Shown here piece by piece: positions 8,318-16,854 of a stretch of 64,000 nt of DNA. How positions within the stretch are numbered: position 1 is the stretch's first letter; every line of letters starts with the position of its first letter. The DNA comes from Streptomyces sp. NBC_01288. GTDB taxonomy: Bacteria; Actinomycetota; Actinomycetes; Streptomycetales; Streptomycetaceae. The stretch covers positions 1,860,001 through 1,924,000 of the forward strand of contig NZ_CP108427.1 of NCBI RefSeq assembly GCF_035982055.1, given 5' to 3'. Made by a program: the position numbers and the translations under genes. The notes under the pieces were generated by a model. The model saw nothing but the letters and a program-made list of their open reading frames with translations. It was not told the origin of the DNA and made no database searches.

Positions 8318-9285
8318 CCACGCCCGCCCCCGTCAACCGGCTTCGCCCGCGGCGCTCCTGTCTCGCGGTCCCGGGAAGCAACCCGCGCTTCCTGGAGAAG
8401 GCGCAGGGCCTCCCGGCCGACCAGGTCTTCCTCGACCTGGAGGACGCGTGCGCGCCGCTCGCCAAGCCCGAGGCGCGGCACACCATCGTCAAGTTCCTCA
8501 ACGAGGGCGACTGGACGGGCAAGACGCGGGTCGTGCGCGTCAACGACTGGACGACCGAGTGGACGTACCGCGATGTCGTCACGGTCGTCGAGGGCGCGGG
8601 CCAGAACCTCGACTGCATCATGCTGCCGAAGGTGCAGGACGCCCAACAGGTCGTAGCGCTCGATCTGTTGCTCACGCAGATCGAGAAGACGATGGGCTTC
8701 GAGGTCGGCAAGATCGGCATCGAGGCGCAGATCGAGAACGCCCAGGGTCTGAACAACGTCAACGAGATCGCCACGGCCTCGCAGCGCGTCGAGACGATCA
8801 TCTTCGGCCCGGCCGACTTCATGGCGTCGATCAACATGAAGTCGCTGGTCGTGGGCGAGCAGCCGCCCGGCTACCCGGCGGACGCCTACCACTACATCCT
8901 GATGAAGATCCTGATGGCCGCCCGCGCCAACAACCTCCAGGCGATCGACGGCCCTTACCTCCAGATCCGCAACCTCGACGGCTACCGCGCGGTCGCCCAG
9001 CGGGCCGCCGCGCTCGGCTTCGACGGCAAGTGGGTGCTGCACCCGGGCCAGGTCGAGGCGTCCAACGAGATCTTCTCGCCCTCTCAAGAGGACTTCGACC
9101 ACGCCGAGTTGATCCTGGACGCGTACGACTACTACACGTCCGAGGCGGGCGGCAGGAAGGGCTCCGCGATGCTCGGCGACGAGATGATCGACGAGGCCAG
9201 CCGCAAGATGGCGCTCGTCATCTCGGGCAAGGGCCGGGCCGCCGGTATGGAGCGCACGTCCAAGTTCGAAGCCCCGGAGGCCTGA
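8314..9285 (+). CDS. CitE-like malyl-CoA / methylmalyl-CoA lyase
   Basis: 323 residues of the HpcH/HpaI-CitE TIM-barrel family. Visible signatures are the N-terminal R-S-C-L-A-V-P-G-S-N, F39-L-D-L-E-D44 with acidic metal/CoA-region residues, I-E-A-Q-I-E-N-A-Q-G, and F-G-P-A-D-F. Length and the C-terminal extension agree with the beta-methylmalyl-CoA/L-malyl-CoA lyases (Mcl) of the EMC pathway, which split methylmalyl-CoA to glyoxylate and propionyl-CoA and condense acetyl-CoA with glyoxylate. ATG 8314 overlaps the meaA stop. Automatic annotation would probably call it citrate lyase beta subunit; no citrate lyase alpha or gamma gene is nearby. Confidence 0.9.
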   Translation: MTTPAPVNRLRPRRSCLAVPGSNPRFLEKAQGLPADQVFLDLEDACAPLAKPEARHTIVKFLNEGDWTGKTRVVRVNDWTTEWTYRDVVTVVEGAGQNLDCIMLPKVQDAQQVVALDLLLTQIEKTMGFEVGKIGIEAQIENAQGLNNVNEIATASQRVETIIFGPADFMASINMKSLVVGEQPPGYPADAYHYILMKILMAARANNLQAIDGPYLQIRNLDGYRAVAQRAAALGFDGKWVLHPGQVEASNEIFSPSQEDFDHAELILDAYDYYTSEAGGRKGSAMLGDEMIDEASRKMALVISGKGRAAGMERTSKFEAPEA

Positions 9286-9290
9286 GCACC

Positions 9291-9803
9291 ATGCAGTTCG
9301 GACGCACCTACGAGGAGTTCGAGGTCGGCGCGATCTACAAGCACTGGCCCGGGAAGACGGTCACGGAGTACGACGACCACCTCTTCTGCCTCCTGACGAT
9401 GAACCACCACCCGCTCCACATGGACGCCAACTACGCCGAGAACACAACGGACTTCGGCAAGAACGTGGTCGTCGGGAACTACGTCTACTCGCTGCTCCTC
9501 GGCATGTCGGTGCCGGACGTATCGGGCAAGGCGATCGCCAACCTGGAGGTCGAGTCGTTGAAGCACGTGGCGCCGACGTTCCACGGGGACACGATCTACG
9601 GCGAGACGACGGTCCTCGACAAGACGCCCTCGAAGTCGAAGAACGACCGCGGGATCGTGTACGTCGAGACCAAGGGCTACAAGCAGGACGGCACGCTGGT
9701 CTGCGTGTTCCGCCGCAAGGTGATGGTGCCGACCGAGACGTACATCAAGGAGCGCGGCGGCGAGCAGCCCGGCCGCCCCCAGCTCAAGGAGCAGGAGAAG
9801 TAG
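9291..9803 (+). CDS. MaoC-type hydratase, predicted mesaconyl-CoA hydratase
   Basis: 170 residues with a single hot-dog MaoC unit. The helix bearing the hydratase residues reads L-T-M-N-H-H-P-L-H-M-D, so asparagine takes the place of the usual aspartate and histidine H-P-L-H is kept. By position between the lyase and acyl-CoA dehydrogenase it should hydrate mesaconyl-CoA to beta-methylmalyl-CoA. Proteobacterial Mch is about twice as long (two fused hot-dog units), so this would act as a dimer of single units. ATG 9291 is 5 bp after the lyase stop, with GGAGG at about 9276-9280 inside the previous gene. A related enoyl-CoA substrate is possible. Confidence 0.88.
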   Translation: MQFGRTYEEFEVGAIYKHWPGKTVTEYDDHLFCLLTMNHHPLHMDANYAENTTDFGKNVVVGNYVYSLLLGMSVPDVSGKAIANLEVESLKHVAPTFHGDTIYGETTVLDKTPSKSKNDRGIVYVETKGYKQDGTLVCVFRRKVMVPTETYIKERGGEQPGRPQLKEQEK

Positions 9804-9805
9804 CC

Positions 9806-11011
9806 ATGGCGCGACTCGCCCAGACCGCCGGTCTCACCGACATCCAGCGGGAAATCCTGTCCACCGTCCGCGGCTTCGTGGACAAGGAGATCCTCCCGGT
9901 CGCCACCGAGCTGGAGCACCGCGACGAATACCCGCAGCAGATCGTCGACGGGCTCAAGGAGTTGGGCCTCTTCGGCCTGATGATCCCGGAGGAGTACGGC
10001 GGCCTGGGCGAGTCCCTGTTGACGTACGCCCTGTGTGTGGAGGAGATCGCGCGCGGGTGGATGTCCGTGTCCGGGATCATCAACACCCACTTCATCGTGG
10101 CCTACATGCTCAAGCAGCACGGCACGCAGGAGCAGAAGGACCACTTCCTGCCGCGCATGGCGGCCGGCGACATCCGGGGCGCGTTCTCGATGTCGGAGCC
10201 CGCGCTCGGTTCGGACGTCTCGGCGATCACGTCGAAGGCGGTGAAGGACGGTGACGAGTACGTCCTGACCGGCCAGAAGATGTGGCTGACGAACGGCGGT
10301 ACGTCGTCACTCGTCGCCGTCCTCGTGCGAAGTGACGAAGGACACCCGGAGGGCACCGCGCCCCACAAGTCGATGACGACCTTCCTGATCGAGAAGGAGC
10401 CCGGTTTCGGTGAGGTCCGGCCCGGTCTCACCATCCCCGGGAAGATCGACAAGATGGGCTACAAGGGCGTCGACACCACCGAGTTGATCATGGACGGCCT
10501 GCGGATTCCGGCCGATCGGGTCCTCGGCGGAGACACCGGCCGAGGTTTTTACCAAATGATGGACGGAGTCGAGGTGGGCCGCGTCAATGTGGCGGCGCGT
10601 GGCTGCGGTGTCGCTCAGCGTGCCTTCGAACTGGGCGTCTCGTACGCACAGCAGCGTCACACCTTCGGGAAGCCCATCGCCCAGCACCAGGCGATCCAGT
10701 TCAAGCTCGCGGAGATGGCTACCAAGGTCGAGGCCGCCCATGCGATGATGGTCAATGCGGCACGCAAAAAGGACTCCGGGGAACGAAACGACCTTGAGGC
10801 AGGGATGGCGAAGTACCTCGCCTCCGAGTACTGCAAGGAGGTCGTCGAGGACGCCTTCCGGATCCACGGCGGGTACGGCTTCTCCAAGGAGTACGAGATC
10901 GAACGCCTTTACCGCGAGGCGCCGATGCTGTTGATCGGCGAAGGTACCGCCGAAATCCAGAAAATGATCATCGGGCGCAGGTTGCTCGAAGAGTATCGAT
11001 TCCAGGGCTGA
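9806..11011 (+). CDS. Acyl-CoA dehydrogenase, predicted methylsuccinyl-CoA dehydrogenase
   Basis: 401 residues, complete flavin acyl-CoA dehydrogenase. The signatures are F-S-M-S-E-P-A-L-G-S-D (flavin/substrate), the R-Q-H-T-F-G-K-P-I-A region written Q-R-H-T-F-G-K, and the C-terminal I-H-G-G-Y-G-F and L-L-I-G-E-G-T-A-E-I-Q segment, where E379 is in the position of the catalytic base of short/branched-chain enzymes. In the EMC order it would oxidise (2S)-methylsuccinyl-CoA to mesaconyl-CoA. The Rhodobacter enzyme for this step is longer, about 550 residues, so specificity is inferred from context alone. ATG 9806 follows the hydratase stop by 2 bp; last gene of the block. Confidence 0.9.
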   Translation: MARLAQTAGLTDIQREILSTVRGFVDKEILPVATELEHRDEYPQQIVDGLKELGLFGLMIPEEYGGLGESLLTYALCVEEIARGWMSVSGIINTHFIVAYMLKQHGTQEQKDHFLPRMAAGDIRGAFSMSEPALGSDVSAITSKAVKDGDEYVLTGQKMWLTNGGTSSLVAVLVRSDEGHPEGTAPHKSMTTFLIEKEPGFGEVRPGLTIPGKIDKMGYKGVDTTELIMDGLRIPADRVLGGDTGRGFYQMMDGVEVGRVNVAARGCGVAQRAFELGVSYAQQRHTFGKPIAQHQAIQFKLAEMATKVEAAHAMMVNAARKKDSGERNDLEAGMAKYLASEYCKEVVEDAFRIHGGYGFSKEYEIERLYREAPMLLIGEGTAEIQKMIIGRRLLEEYRFQG

Positions 11012-11022
11012 TTGTCCGTTTC

Positions 11023-11055
11023 GGGGTGTTTTCTTCGAGAAGAAGATCACACCCC
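11023..11055 (+). terminator. Stem-loop after the acyl-CoA dehydrogenase gene
   Basis: GGGGTGT (11023-11029) pairs with ACACCCC (11049-11055); inside, TTCTTC and GAAGAA pair around a GA apex, making a long imperfect hairpin 11 bp after the stop codon. There is no T-run, as is common in Streptomyces. It probably ends or attenuates the EMC transcript before psd. Confidence 0.6.
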
Positions 11056-11181
11056 GTCAACGCTCCTCAGCCGCCGACTCGGCTTCCTGGCTTGCCCAGT
11101 TGTGGCCCGCGACCGGTACGATCCCGGGAAAGCCGCCGTCCCCCGTTTACTGCGCGGCATCATCCGCTACGAAGGTCATCC

Positions 11182-11838
11182 ATGCCCCACAGCCAAACCT
11201 CTGCACCACGCGACAGCCTGGCAGGCGTACGCCTCGCGCGCGGAGCATCGCCGTGGCTCCTGCCGACCGTCGCCACCGCAGCCCTCAGCCTGGTACGTGC
11301 GCGCAAGTCCGGCGCCGCCAAGGTCGTGGCCGTACCCGCCACCGCGCTCGCGGCGGGCATGCTGTGGTTCTTCCGCGACCCCGAGCGCGAGATCACCCAG
11401 GGCCGGGTCATCTCTCCCGCCGACGGTGTGGTGCAGAGCATCATGCCGTGGAAGGACGGTCGCACCCGCGTCGCCATCTTCATGAGCCCGCTGAACGTCC
11501 ACGTCAACCGCGCGCCGCTCTCCGGCACGGTGACGTCGGTCGAGCACATCCCGGGTGGTTTCGTTCCCGCGTTCAACAAGGAGAGCGAGAACAACGAGCG
11601 GGTCGTCTGGCACTTCGACACCGAACTCGGTGACATCGAGATGATCCAGATCGCCGGCGCCGTCGCCCGCCGCATCGTCCCCTACGTTCCGCAGGGCACG
11701 AAGGTCGAGCAGGGCGAGCGCATCGGACTGATCCGCTTCGGTTCGCGTGTCGACATCTACCTCCCCGAGGGTGTCGAGGTGGACGTGGAGGTCGGCCAGA
11801 AGACCGTGGCTGGGGTGACTCGCATTGACCGTGGTTGA
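11182..11838 (+). CDS. psd: Phosphatidylserine decarboxylase
   Basis: 218 residues, the short archaeal/actinobacterial PSD type. It decarboxylates phosphatidylserine to phosphatidylethanolamine at the membrane. Visible are W-F-F-R-D-P-E-R near residue 55, P-A-D-G-V-V, the conserved F-M-S-P-L-N-V-H-V-N-R-A-P near residues 96-108, and the self-cleavage pair G187-S188 in R-F-G-S-R-V-D, whose serine becomes the pyruvoyl group after processing. A hydrophobic stretch at about residues 22-55 may anchor the beta chain. ATG 11182 chosen because family homology begins there; the longer frame upstream is not conserved-looking. It overlaps pssA by 14 bp, as expected of a two-gene lipid operon. Confidence 0.93.
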   Translation: MPHSQTSAPRDSLAGVRLARGASPWLLPTVATAALSLVRARKSGAAKVVAVPATALAAGMLWFFRDPEREITQGRVISPADGVVQSIMPWKDGRTRVAIFMSPLNVHVNRAPLSGTVTSVEHIPGGFVPAFNKESENNERVVWHFDTELGDIEMIQIAGAVARRIVPYVPQGTKVEQGERIGLIRFGSRVDIYLPEGVEVDVEVGQKTVAGVTRIDRG

Positions 11839-12682
11839 TCCGGAGACACAGGCGGGCTGGGTGCCCGAGGCCGATGAGGTGGACGACGAGGAGGAGATGC
11901 CTCTTTCTCTCCGCCTCTCAATAGCGGACACCCTCACCCTCGGCAACGCCACCTGCGGCTTCATGGCGGTGTACTTCACCACCACCGGCATCCTGATCCC
12001 GCACCTGACGGGCAACGACGAGTCGACCGGCATGGCCCGCCACAGCGCGGCCACCGCGGTCATCCTGATGCTGTGCGCGGCGGTCTTCGACCTCTTCGAC
12101 GGCCTCGTCGCCCGCAAGCTGCGCTCCTCCCCCATGGGCGCGGAGCTGGACAACCTGTCGGACCTGATCAGCTTCGGCCTCGCGCCGGCGTACTTCGTCC
12201 TCGTCTACGGCATGGTCGCCGACGACGCGCACCAGAGAGTGGCCGCGGTCGGGGCGATCGTGGTGCTGCTGGCGGTGGTGCTGAGACTGGCCCGCTTCTC
12301 GTGCGTGACACCACCGAACGGCATGTTCCAGGGCATGCCCTCCCCGTTCGGCGCGCTGACGGTGGTCTCGATCGTGCTGCTCGAACTGCCCTTCGTGGCA
12401 ACGCTGCTCGCGATCCTGGGCACCGCCTGGCTGATGGTGAGCCGGGTCGAGTACCCGAAGCCGCGCGGTCGCCTCGCGGTCGCGATGCTCGCCTGGATCG
12501 TCCTGTCGATGGGCCTGCTGGCATCCTGGGCGTTCGACGCCCCGGGCGGTCAGCTGCTCCTCCAGACGGGCTGCGCGCTCCAGCTGGTCATGGGCGCGGT
12601 GATCCCGCTGTTCGCGACGGCCCGCCGCGTGAACAACTTCCGCGGCAACCGGCGTGAGGCGCGGGCGGCACAGCTGCCGTAG
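11825..12682 (+). CDS. pssA: CDP-diacylglycerol-serine O-phosphatidyltransferase
   Basis: 285 residues, integral membrane enzyme joining CDP-diacylglycerol and serine to phosphatidylserine, the substrate of Psd encoded just upstream. The CDP-alcohol phosphotransferase signature is present as F-D-G-L-V-A-R, then G-A-E-L-D and N-L-S-D; seven residues rather than the more common eight lie between A-R and G. About seven hydrophobic segments follow. TTG 11825 is the 5'-most start and overlaps psd; GTG 11831 is an alternative. The N-terminal 25 residues are acidic (E-A-D-E-V-D-D-E-E-E) and precede the first membrane helix. Confidence 0.93.
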   Translation: MTVVDPETQAGWVPEADEVDDEEEMPLSLRLSIADTLTLGNATCGFMAVYFTTTGILIPHLTGNDESTGMARHSAATAVILMLCAAVFDLFDGLVARKLRSSPMGAELDNLSDLISFGLAPAYFVLVYGMVADDAHQRVAAVGAIVVLLAVVLRLARFSCVTPPNGMFQGMPSPFGALTVVSIVLLELPFVATLLAILGTAWLMVSRVEYPKPRGRLAVAMLAWIVLSMGLLASWAFDAPGGQLLLQTGCALQLVMGAVIPLFATARRVNNFRGNRREARAAQLP

Positions 12683-12702
12683 CGGTCGTAGGAGACATGG
12701 CG

Positions 12703-12732
12703 AAGGGCCCGAGCCACCTGGCTCGGGCCCTT
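12703..12732. terminator. Bidirectional terminator between pssA and glycerate kinase
   Basis: A perfect 13-bp stem AAGGGCCCGAGCC (12703-12715) / GGCTCGGGCCCTT (12720-12732) with an ACCT loop lies between two convergent genes, 21 bp from each stop codon. The terminal AA/TT pairs give short T-rich ends both ways. Confidence 0.88.
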
Positions 12733-12752
12733 CCGCGTTCCTTGGGCGGGAC

Positions 12753-13904
12753 TCAGACCAGAAAGTCCCGTGCGATGTTCTCCGCCACCCGCTCCAGGAT
12801 CGGTCCCGCCTCCGCGATGCACTTCACGACGTCCGGTTCCAGGGCCGTGAGCGGGTAGGCGCGGCGGATGCCGGCGTGGCCCAGGGACTGCGGGGGCAGG
12901 GCGAGGCGGCCGCAGACCGCGACGACCTCCTTGCCCTCGGCGCGGGCCGCCGCGGCGACGCCTGCCGGGGCCTTGCCGTGGAGGGTCTGTTCGTCGAGGG
13001 AGCCCTCGCCGGTGATGACGAGGGTGGCGCCCTCCAGGGCGGCGGCGAAGCCGAGGACGTCGAGCATGACCTCGATGCCGGGGCGGAAGCGGGCACCGAG
13101 GAGGAGGGCGCCGTAGCCGATGCCGCCGGCAGCACCCGCTCCGGGTGCGGCGGCGTACTCGGCGGCCTTGGTGCCGATCGCTTCCTCAAGGACCTTCGCG
13201 TAGTGGCCGAGGGCCGCGTCGAGGGCGTCCACGTCGTCCGGCGCCGCACCCTTCTGGGGGCCGTAGACCGAGGGGGCGCCCTTGGGGCCGGTGAGGGGGT
13301 TGTCGACGTCGCTCGCGAGGATGAGGTCGACGGTGGTGAGGCGCGGGTCGAGGCCCGTGAGGTCCGCCGAGGCCAGGTCGGTCAGGCCACCGCCGCCCGG
13401 GGACACCGGTTCACCCTCCGCGTCCAGGAAGCGGGCGCCGAGCGCGGAGAGCATGCCCGCGCCGCCGTCCGTCGTGGCGCTGCCGCCGACGCCGAACACG
13501 ATCGTGCGGGCGCCCGCGTCGAGCGCGGCCCGCAGCAGTTCGCCGGAGCCGTACGTCGAGGAGGTCAACGGGGCGAAGACGCCCTTGGGCAGGCGTTGCA
13601 GCCCGCTCGCCTCGGCCATCTCCACGACGGCCGTGTCGCCGCGTACCGCGAAGGCCGCGGTGACCTCGTCGCCGAGGGGTCCGGCGACCCGTATCTCCCG
13701 TCGCTCGAAGCCCGCCGCGACGGCCGCGTCCACCGTGCCGTCGCCGCCGTCGGCGACCGGCATCGCCGTCACGTCCAGATCGGGTACGACCCGGCGCAGC
13801 CCGGCCGTCACCCGCTCGGCGACCTGCACGGCCGTCAGCGACCCCTTGAACTTGTCCGCGGCGATGAGCACCCTGTGGGTGCCCCTCTGTGCAGCGTCCG
13901 CCAC
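12753..13904 (-). CDS. Glycerate kinase (GarK/GlxK family)
   Basis: 383 residues, normal length for type I glycerate 2-kinase, which phosphorylates D-glycerate with ATP. Signatures: I-A-A-D-K-F-K-G-S-L-T at residues 14-24, P-V-A-D-G-G-D-G-T near 50, G-V-G-G-S-A-T-T-D-G-G-A-G near 140, and I-T-G-E-G-S-L-D-E-Q-T near 295. GTG 13904 chosen: AAGGGG sits 9-14 bp upstream and family similarity begins at once; the much longer frame upstream is noncoding shadow. It runs convergent with pssA and divergent from the ADP-ribosylglycohydrolase gene. Glyoxylate made by the EMC lyase could in principle feed glycerate, but there is no operon link. Confidence 0.92.
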   Translation of the reverse strand: MADAAQRGTHRVLIAADKFKGSLTAVQVAERVTAGLRRVVPDLDVTAMPVADGGDGTVDAAVAAGFERREIRVAGPLGDEVTAAFAVRGDTAVVEMAEASGLQRLPKGVFAPLTSSTYGSGELLRAALDAGARTIVFGVGGSATTDGGAGMLSALGARFLDAEGEPVSPGGGGLTDLASADLTGLDPRLTTVDLILASDVDNPLTGPKGAPSVYGPQKGAAPDDVDALDAALGHYAKVLEEAIGTKAAEYAAAPGAGAAGGIGYGALLLGARFRPGIEVMLDVLGFAAALEGATLVITGEGSLDEQTLHGKAPAGVAAAARAEGKEVVAVCGRLALPPQSLGHAGIRRAYPLTALEPDVVKCIAEAGPILERVAENIARDFLV

Positions 13905-14069
13905 CTTGCGATCCCCTTGCTCTACGGGCCCCCGCGCGTTCAGGGGCCAGTCGCGCCGCTGCGACCTTAACCGGCGGACGCCCCCGACGTCATGCCCCGA
14001 CCGAACGCTGGGACCGGGCTGAGCAGACCCTGTGCCGCAGCCGGGCCCGGAATCGGGTACACCGGAGGT

Positions 14070-15146
14070 ATGACCCCTGTAGGCACTGAGCCGGCGCTCG
14101 CGGACCGCATCCTCGGGGGCTGGCTGGGCCGCATCGCGGGCAACATGCTCGGCAAGCCGGTCGAGCAGGGCGACCTGTGGACACGCGACCGCATCGACCG
14201 CTATCTCCGGCAGGCCGCCGCCCTGCCGCTGACCGACTACCTCCCCGAGCCGCCGAGCGAGCACGACGGCTTCGAGTTGCGCCCCGAGTGGCAGCGGTGC
14301 GTACGCGGTCGGATCCACGGCAGCTGCCGTGACGACGACGTCGACTACGCGATCCTCGGCCTCGACCTCCTGGAGACCCACGGCTTCGGCTTCAGCACCG
14401 AGCAGGTCGGCGAACTGTGGCTGCGGAGACTGCCGTACCTACAGACCTTCACGGCCGAACGCGCCGCCTACCGCAACCTCGCCAACGGCCTCAAGCCACC
14501 GCTGACGGCGACGCACGACAACCCGTACCAGGAGTGGATCGGCGCCCTGATCCGCGCCGACATCTACGGTTGGACCGGTCCAGGCGCCCCGCGCCGCGCT
14601 GCCCAACTCGCGCGCAGGGACGCGGTGTTGTCCCACTCCGGGAACGGTGTCTACGGCGCGATGTGGGCCGCCGCTCTCGTCTCGGCGGCGTTCACCGCGC
14701 CGACCGTGCGGCACGCCCTGGATACGGCGTTGACGGTGATCCCGCCGGGCTGCCGGCTCGCGCGGACCGTGCGCCGGGTGCTCACCCTGCACGAGACCCG
14801 GATGACCTGGGAGGACACGCTCACCACACTGTCCGAGGAGACCGCCGGGCTCGGCTGGATCCACACGATCCCGAACGCGGCCGTCCTCACCGCCGGACTC
14901 CTGTACGGCGACGGCGACTTCACCCGCACCATCACGCTGACCGTCCGCGGCGGCCTGGACACCGACTCGAACGGCGCGACGGCGGGTTCGGTCGCCGGGG
15001 TCCTCACCGGCGCGGACGCGATCCCGAACCAACGGAAGGACCCGCTGGAGGACACCGTGCGCAGTGCGGTGTTCGGCTTCGACGGGGTGCGGATCAGTGA
15101 ACTGGCGGCGCGGACCGTGCAGTTGGCGGAGGCCGTCGACGCCTAG
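14070..15146 (+). CDS. ADP-ribosylglycohydrolase family protein
   Basis: 358 residues of the DraG/ARH fold, a two-metal enzyme family removing ADP-ribose from proteins or small molecules. The N-terminal G-G-W-L-G-R-I-A-G-N-M-L-G-K-P-V-E, the metal site C-R-D-D-D-V-D-Y-A near residues 88-96, and the C-terminal G-G-L-D-T-D-S-N-G-A-T-A-G are all present. The last motif is the usual D-T-D-x site with serine after the second aspartate. ATG 14070 is preceded by GGAGG at 14064-14068 with very short spacing; a slightly upstream start is possible. Its stop codon overlaps the stop of the convergent SDR gene (CTAG at 15143-15146). Confidence 0.88.
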   Translation: MTPVGTEPALADRILGGWLGRIAGNMLGKPVEQGDLWTRDRIDRYLRQAAALPLTDYLPEPPSEHDGFELRPEWQRCVRGRIHGSCRDDDVDYAILGLDLLETHGFGFSTEQVGELWLRRLPYLQTFTAERAAYRNLANGLKPPLTATHDNPYQEWIGALIRADIYGWTGPGAPRRAAQLARRDAVLSHSGNGVYGAMWAAALVSAAFTAPTVRHALDTALTVIPPGCRLARTVRRVLTLHETRMTWEDTLTTLSEETAGLGWIHTIPNAAVLTAGLLYGDGDFTRTITLTVRGGLDTDSNGATAGSVAGVLTGADAIPNQRKDPLEDTVRSAVFGFDGVRISELAARTVQLAEAVDA

Positions 15147-16162
15147 ACGGCGCCCTGCGCGATGAGGCTCCGGGCGCAGTCGAGGACAGCCTCGCGCGCG
15201 GGGCGCGGTTCCCAGCCGAGGACGCGGCGGGCCTTCTCCGTGCTGTGCCGGTTGCGGCGGCCGAGCGCGGGGGTGATCTCGCGCAGGGACGGGTCCCGGA
15301 AGCGGGCCGCGAGGCGGACGGCGAAGTCCGGGAGGCGGCGCGTGGAGACGGTACGGCCGTGCTCGCCGAGGCCCTCGCGCAGGGTGCGGGCGATGTCCTC
15401 CATCCACACGAACTCCCCGGTGGCCAGGAAGCGTTGACCGGCGGCCCGCGGTGATTCCATCGCCCGGATGTGGACGTCGACCAGGTCCCGGACGTCCACG
15501 ACTTCGAGACCGATGCGGGGCACGCCGGGCATCTTCCCGCTCACCATGCGCGCGATGATGCCGACGGAGCCCATGTTCGCCGTGGTGAGGACCGGTCCAA
15601 AGACCGCGCCGGGGAGGACGGTGGTCAGCTCGGTCGGGCCGTCGTAGTCACGCATGAAGTCCCAGGCGGCGCGCTCGGCGAGGGTCTTGGAGCGGCGGTA
15701 CGGGATCAGGGTGAGGTCCTCTGGATCGGTCCAAAGCGACTCGTCGGTGACGCCTTCGGAGGCGTACGACGAGGGGCTCGCGGCGTTCGCGGCCGAGGTC
15801 ATCACCACGCGTCGTACGCCCGCCTCGGTGGCCGCGCGCAGAACGCGCAACGCTCCGCCACGGGCCGCGACGATGAGCTCGTCGGGGTCGTCAGAGGCGG
15901 CGCCGAGCGGAGAGGCGACGTGCAGGACGAAGTCGACGCCCTTGAGCGCGGCCTCCCAGCCCTCGTCGGCGGTGAGGTCGGCGACGGCGAAGCTCAGCCG
16001 GCCCGCGGGGTCGACGACGGCCGCGACGGCGTCGGTGACCGCGCGTTCCTTGCCCGGGGCGCGGACGGTCGTACGGACGTCGTAGCCGCGGCGGAGCAGT
16101 TCGGCGACGCACCAGCCTGCGATGTAGCCGCTGCCTCCGGTGACGAGGACGAGTTCGGGCAT
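15143..16162 (-). CDS. Extended SDR, NAD-dependent epimerase/reductase
   Basis: 339 residues. The N-terminal V-T-G-G-S-G-Y-I-A-G-W binds NAD(P); the catalytic pair appears as Y-R-R-S-K; T-S-A-A-N-A supplies the serine region; V-V-D-V-R-D-L-V-D-V-H-I-R-A-M is typical of dihydroflavonol-4-reductase-like members. Substrate unknown. ATG 16162 is preceded by AGGGAG about 8 bp upstream. It is divergent from a TetR gene, and a large inverted repeat lies in the shared promoter region, so the TetR protein likely represses it. Confidence 0.88.
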   Translation of the reverse strand: MPELVLVTGGSGYIAGWCVAELLRRGYDVRTTVRAPGKERAVTDAVAAVVDPAGRLSFAVADLTADEGWEAALKGVDFVLHVASPLGAASDDPDELIVAARGGALRVLRAATEAGVRRVVMTSAANAASPSSYASEGVTDESLWTDPEDLTLIPYRRSKTLAERAAWDFMRDYDGPTELTTVLPGAVFGPVLTTANMGSVGIIARMVSGKMPGVPRIGLEVVDVRDLVDVHIRAMESPRAAGQRFLATGEFVWMEDIARTLREGLGEHGRTVSTRRLPDFAVRLAARFRDPSLREITPALGRRNRHSTEKARRVLGWEPRPAREAVLDCARSLIAQGAV

Positions 16163-16214
16163 GACGGTGCTCCCTGCGGTGTCGGATGGGGGTGTGCCAG
16201 AATGGAGAGCGAAA

Positions 16215-16260
16215 CGGAGGCCCCTCCGGTACATCTCTCAACGTACCGGAGGGCCCTCCG
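16215..16260. promoter_or_regulatory. 18-bp inverted repeat, probable TetR operator
   Basis: CGGAGGCCCCTCCGGTAC at 16215-16232 is repeated in inverse at 16243-16260 with one mismatch and a 10-bp spacer. It lies between the divergent SDR (start 16162) and TetR (start 16297) genes. If the TetR gene began at the ATG 16186 the repeat would be coding, which is unlikely; this supports the downstream GTG. Each arm also contains CGGAGG/CCTCCG, so smaller secondary structures are possible. Confidence 0.65.
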
Positions 16261-16296
16261 CTTAGCAATCCGACACCGGACGGACGCCCCAGACCC

Positions 16297-16854
16297 GTGA
16301 ACCCGAAACCGACCCGCCGTGACGCCCTCGACAACCGGGAGCGCATCCTGACCGTCGCCCGCGAGGCGATCGCCGCGTCAAGCAGCGCGTCCCTCACCGC
16401 GATCGCCAAGGAGGCGGGCGTCGGCATCGGGACGCTCTACCGCCACTTCCCCACCCGGGAGGCGCTGATCCTGGAGCTGTACCGCCACGACATACAGCAC
16501 CTGATCGACCGCGCGCCGGTGCTTCTCGCAGACCATCCCCCGCTCGTAGCCCTACGCCTCTGGTTGGACGAGGTCGCCCACTACGGGAGGCTCAAGTACG
16601 GCGTCGCCGAGGTCATCCACGCGGCGACGGACGGGGGTGCCGACGACGAGTACTTCGCGCCCTTCGTGGCCGCAATTGCCGTACTCCTGAAGGCGGGCGC
16701 CGCCGACGGGTCGCTCAAGTCCGGGCTCGATCCGGAGGACGTGCTGCTTCAGTTGAGCGTGTTGTGGCGGCTCGATCCGGCGCGGGGCGGGGAGGCGCGG
16801 GCCGGGCGGATTCTGGACCTCATTGTGGATGGGTTGCGGACGCCGTCGCCGTAG
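16297..16854 (+). CDS. TetR-family regulator (divergent from SDR)
   Basis: 185 residues from GTG 16297. HTH: R-E-R-I-L-T-V-A-R-E-A-I-A...A-I-A-K-E-A-G-V-G-I-G-T-L-Y-R-H-F-P-T-R-E-A-L. The C-terminal half (L-R-L-W-L-D-E-V-A-H-Y and G-A-A-D-G-S-L-K-S-G-L-D-P-E-D-V-L) resembles the subgroup that controls neighbouring oxidoreductases. No ribosome binding site precedes the GTG, so a leaderless message or an upstream start is possible. Its 3' end overlaps the convergent SDR gene by 35 bp. Confidence 0.88.
   Translation: MNPKPTRRDALDNRERILTVAREAIAASSSASLTAIAKEAGVGIGTLYRHFPTREALILELYRHDIQHLIDRAPVLLADHPPLVALRLWLDEVAHYGRLKYGVAEVIHAATDGGADDEYFAPFVAAIAVLLKAGAADGSLKSGLDPEDVLLQLSVLWRLDPARGGEARAGRILDLIVDGLRTPSP

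Noticed and set aside
12753..14381. Glycerate kinase frame extended upstream to 14381
   Set aside because: The extension is antisense to the ADP-ribosylglycohydrolase gene; GTG 13904 has a proper ribosome binding site and matches the family start.
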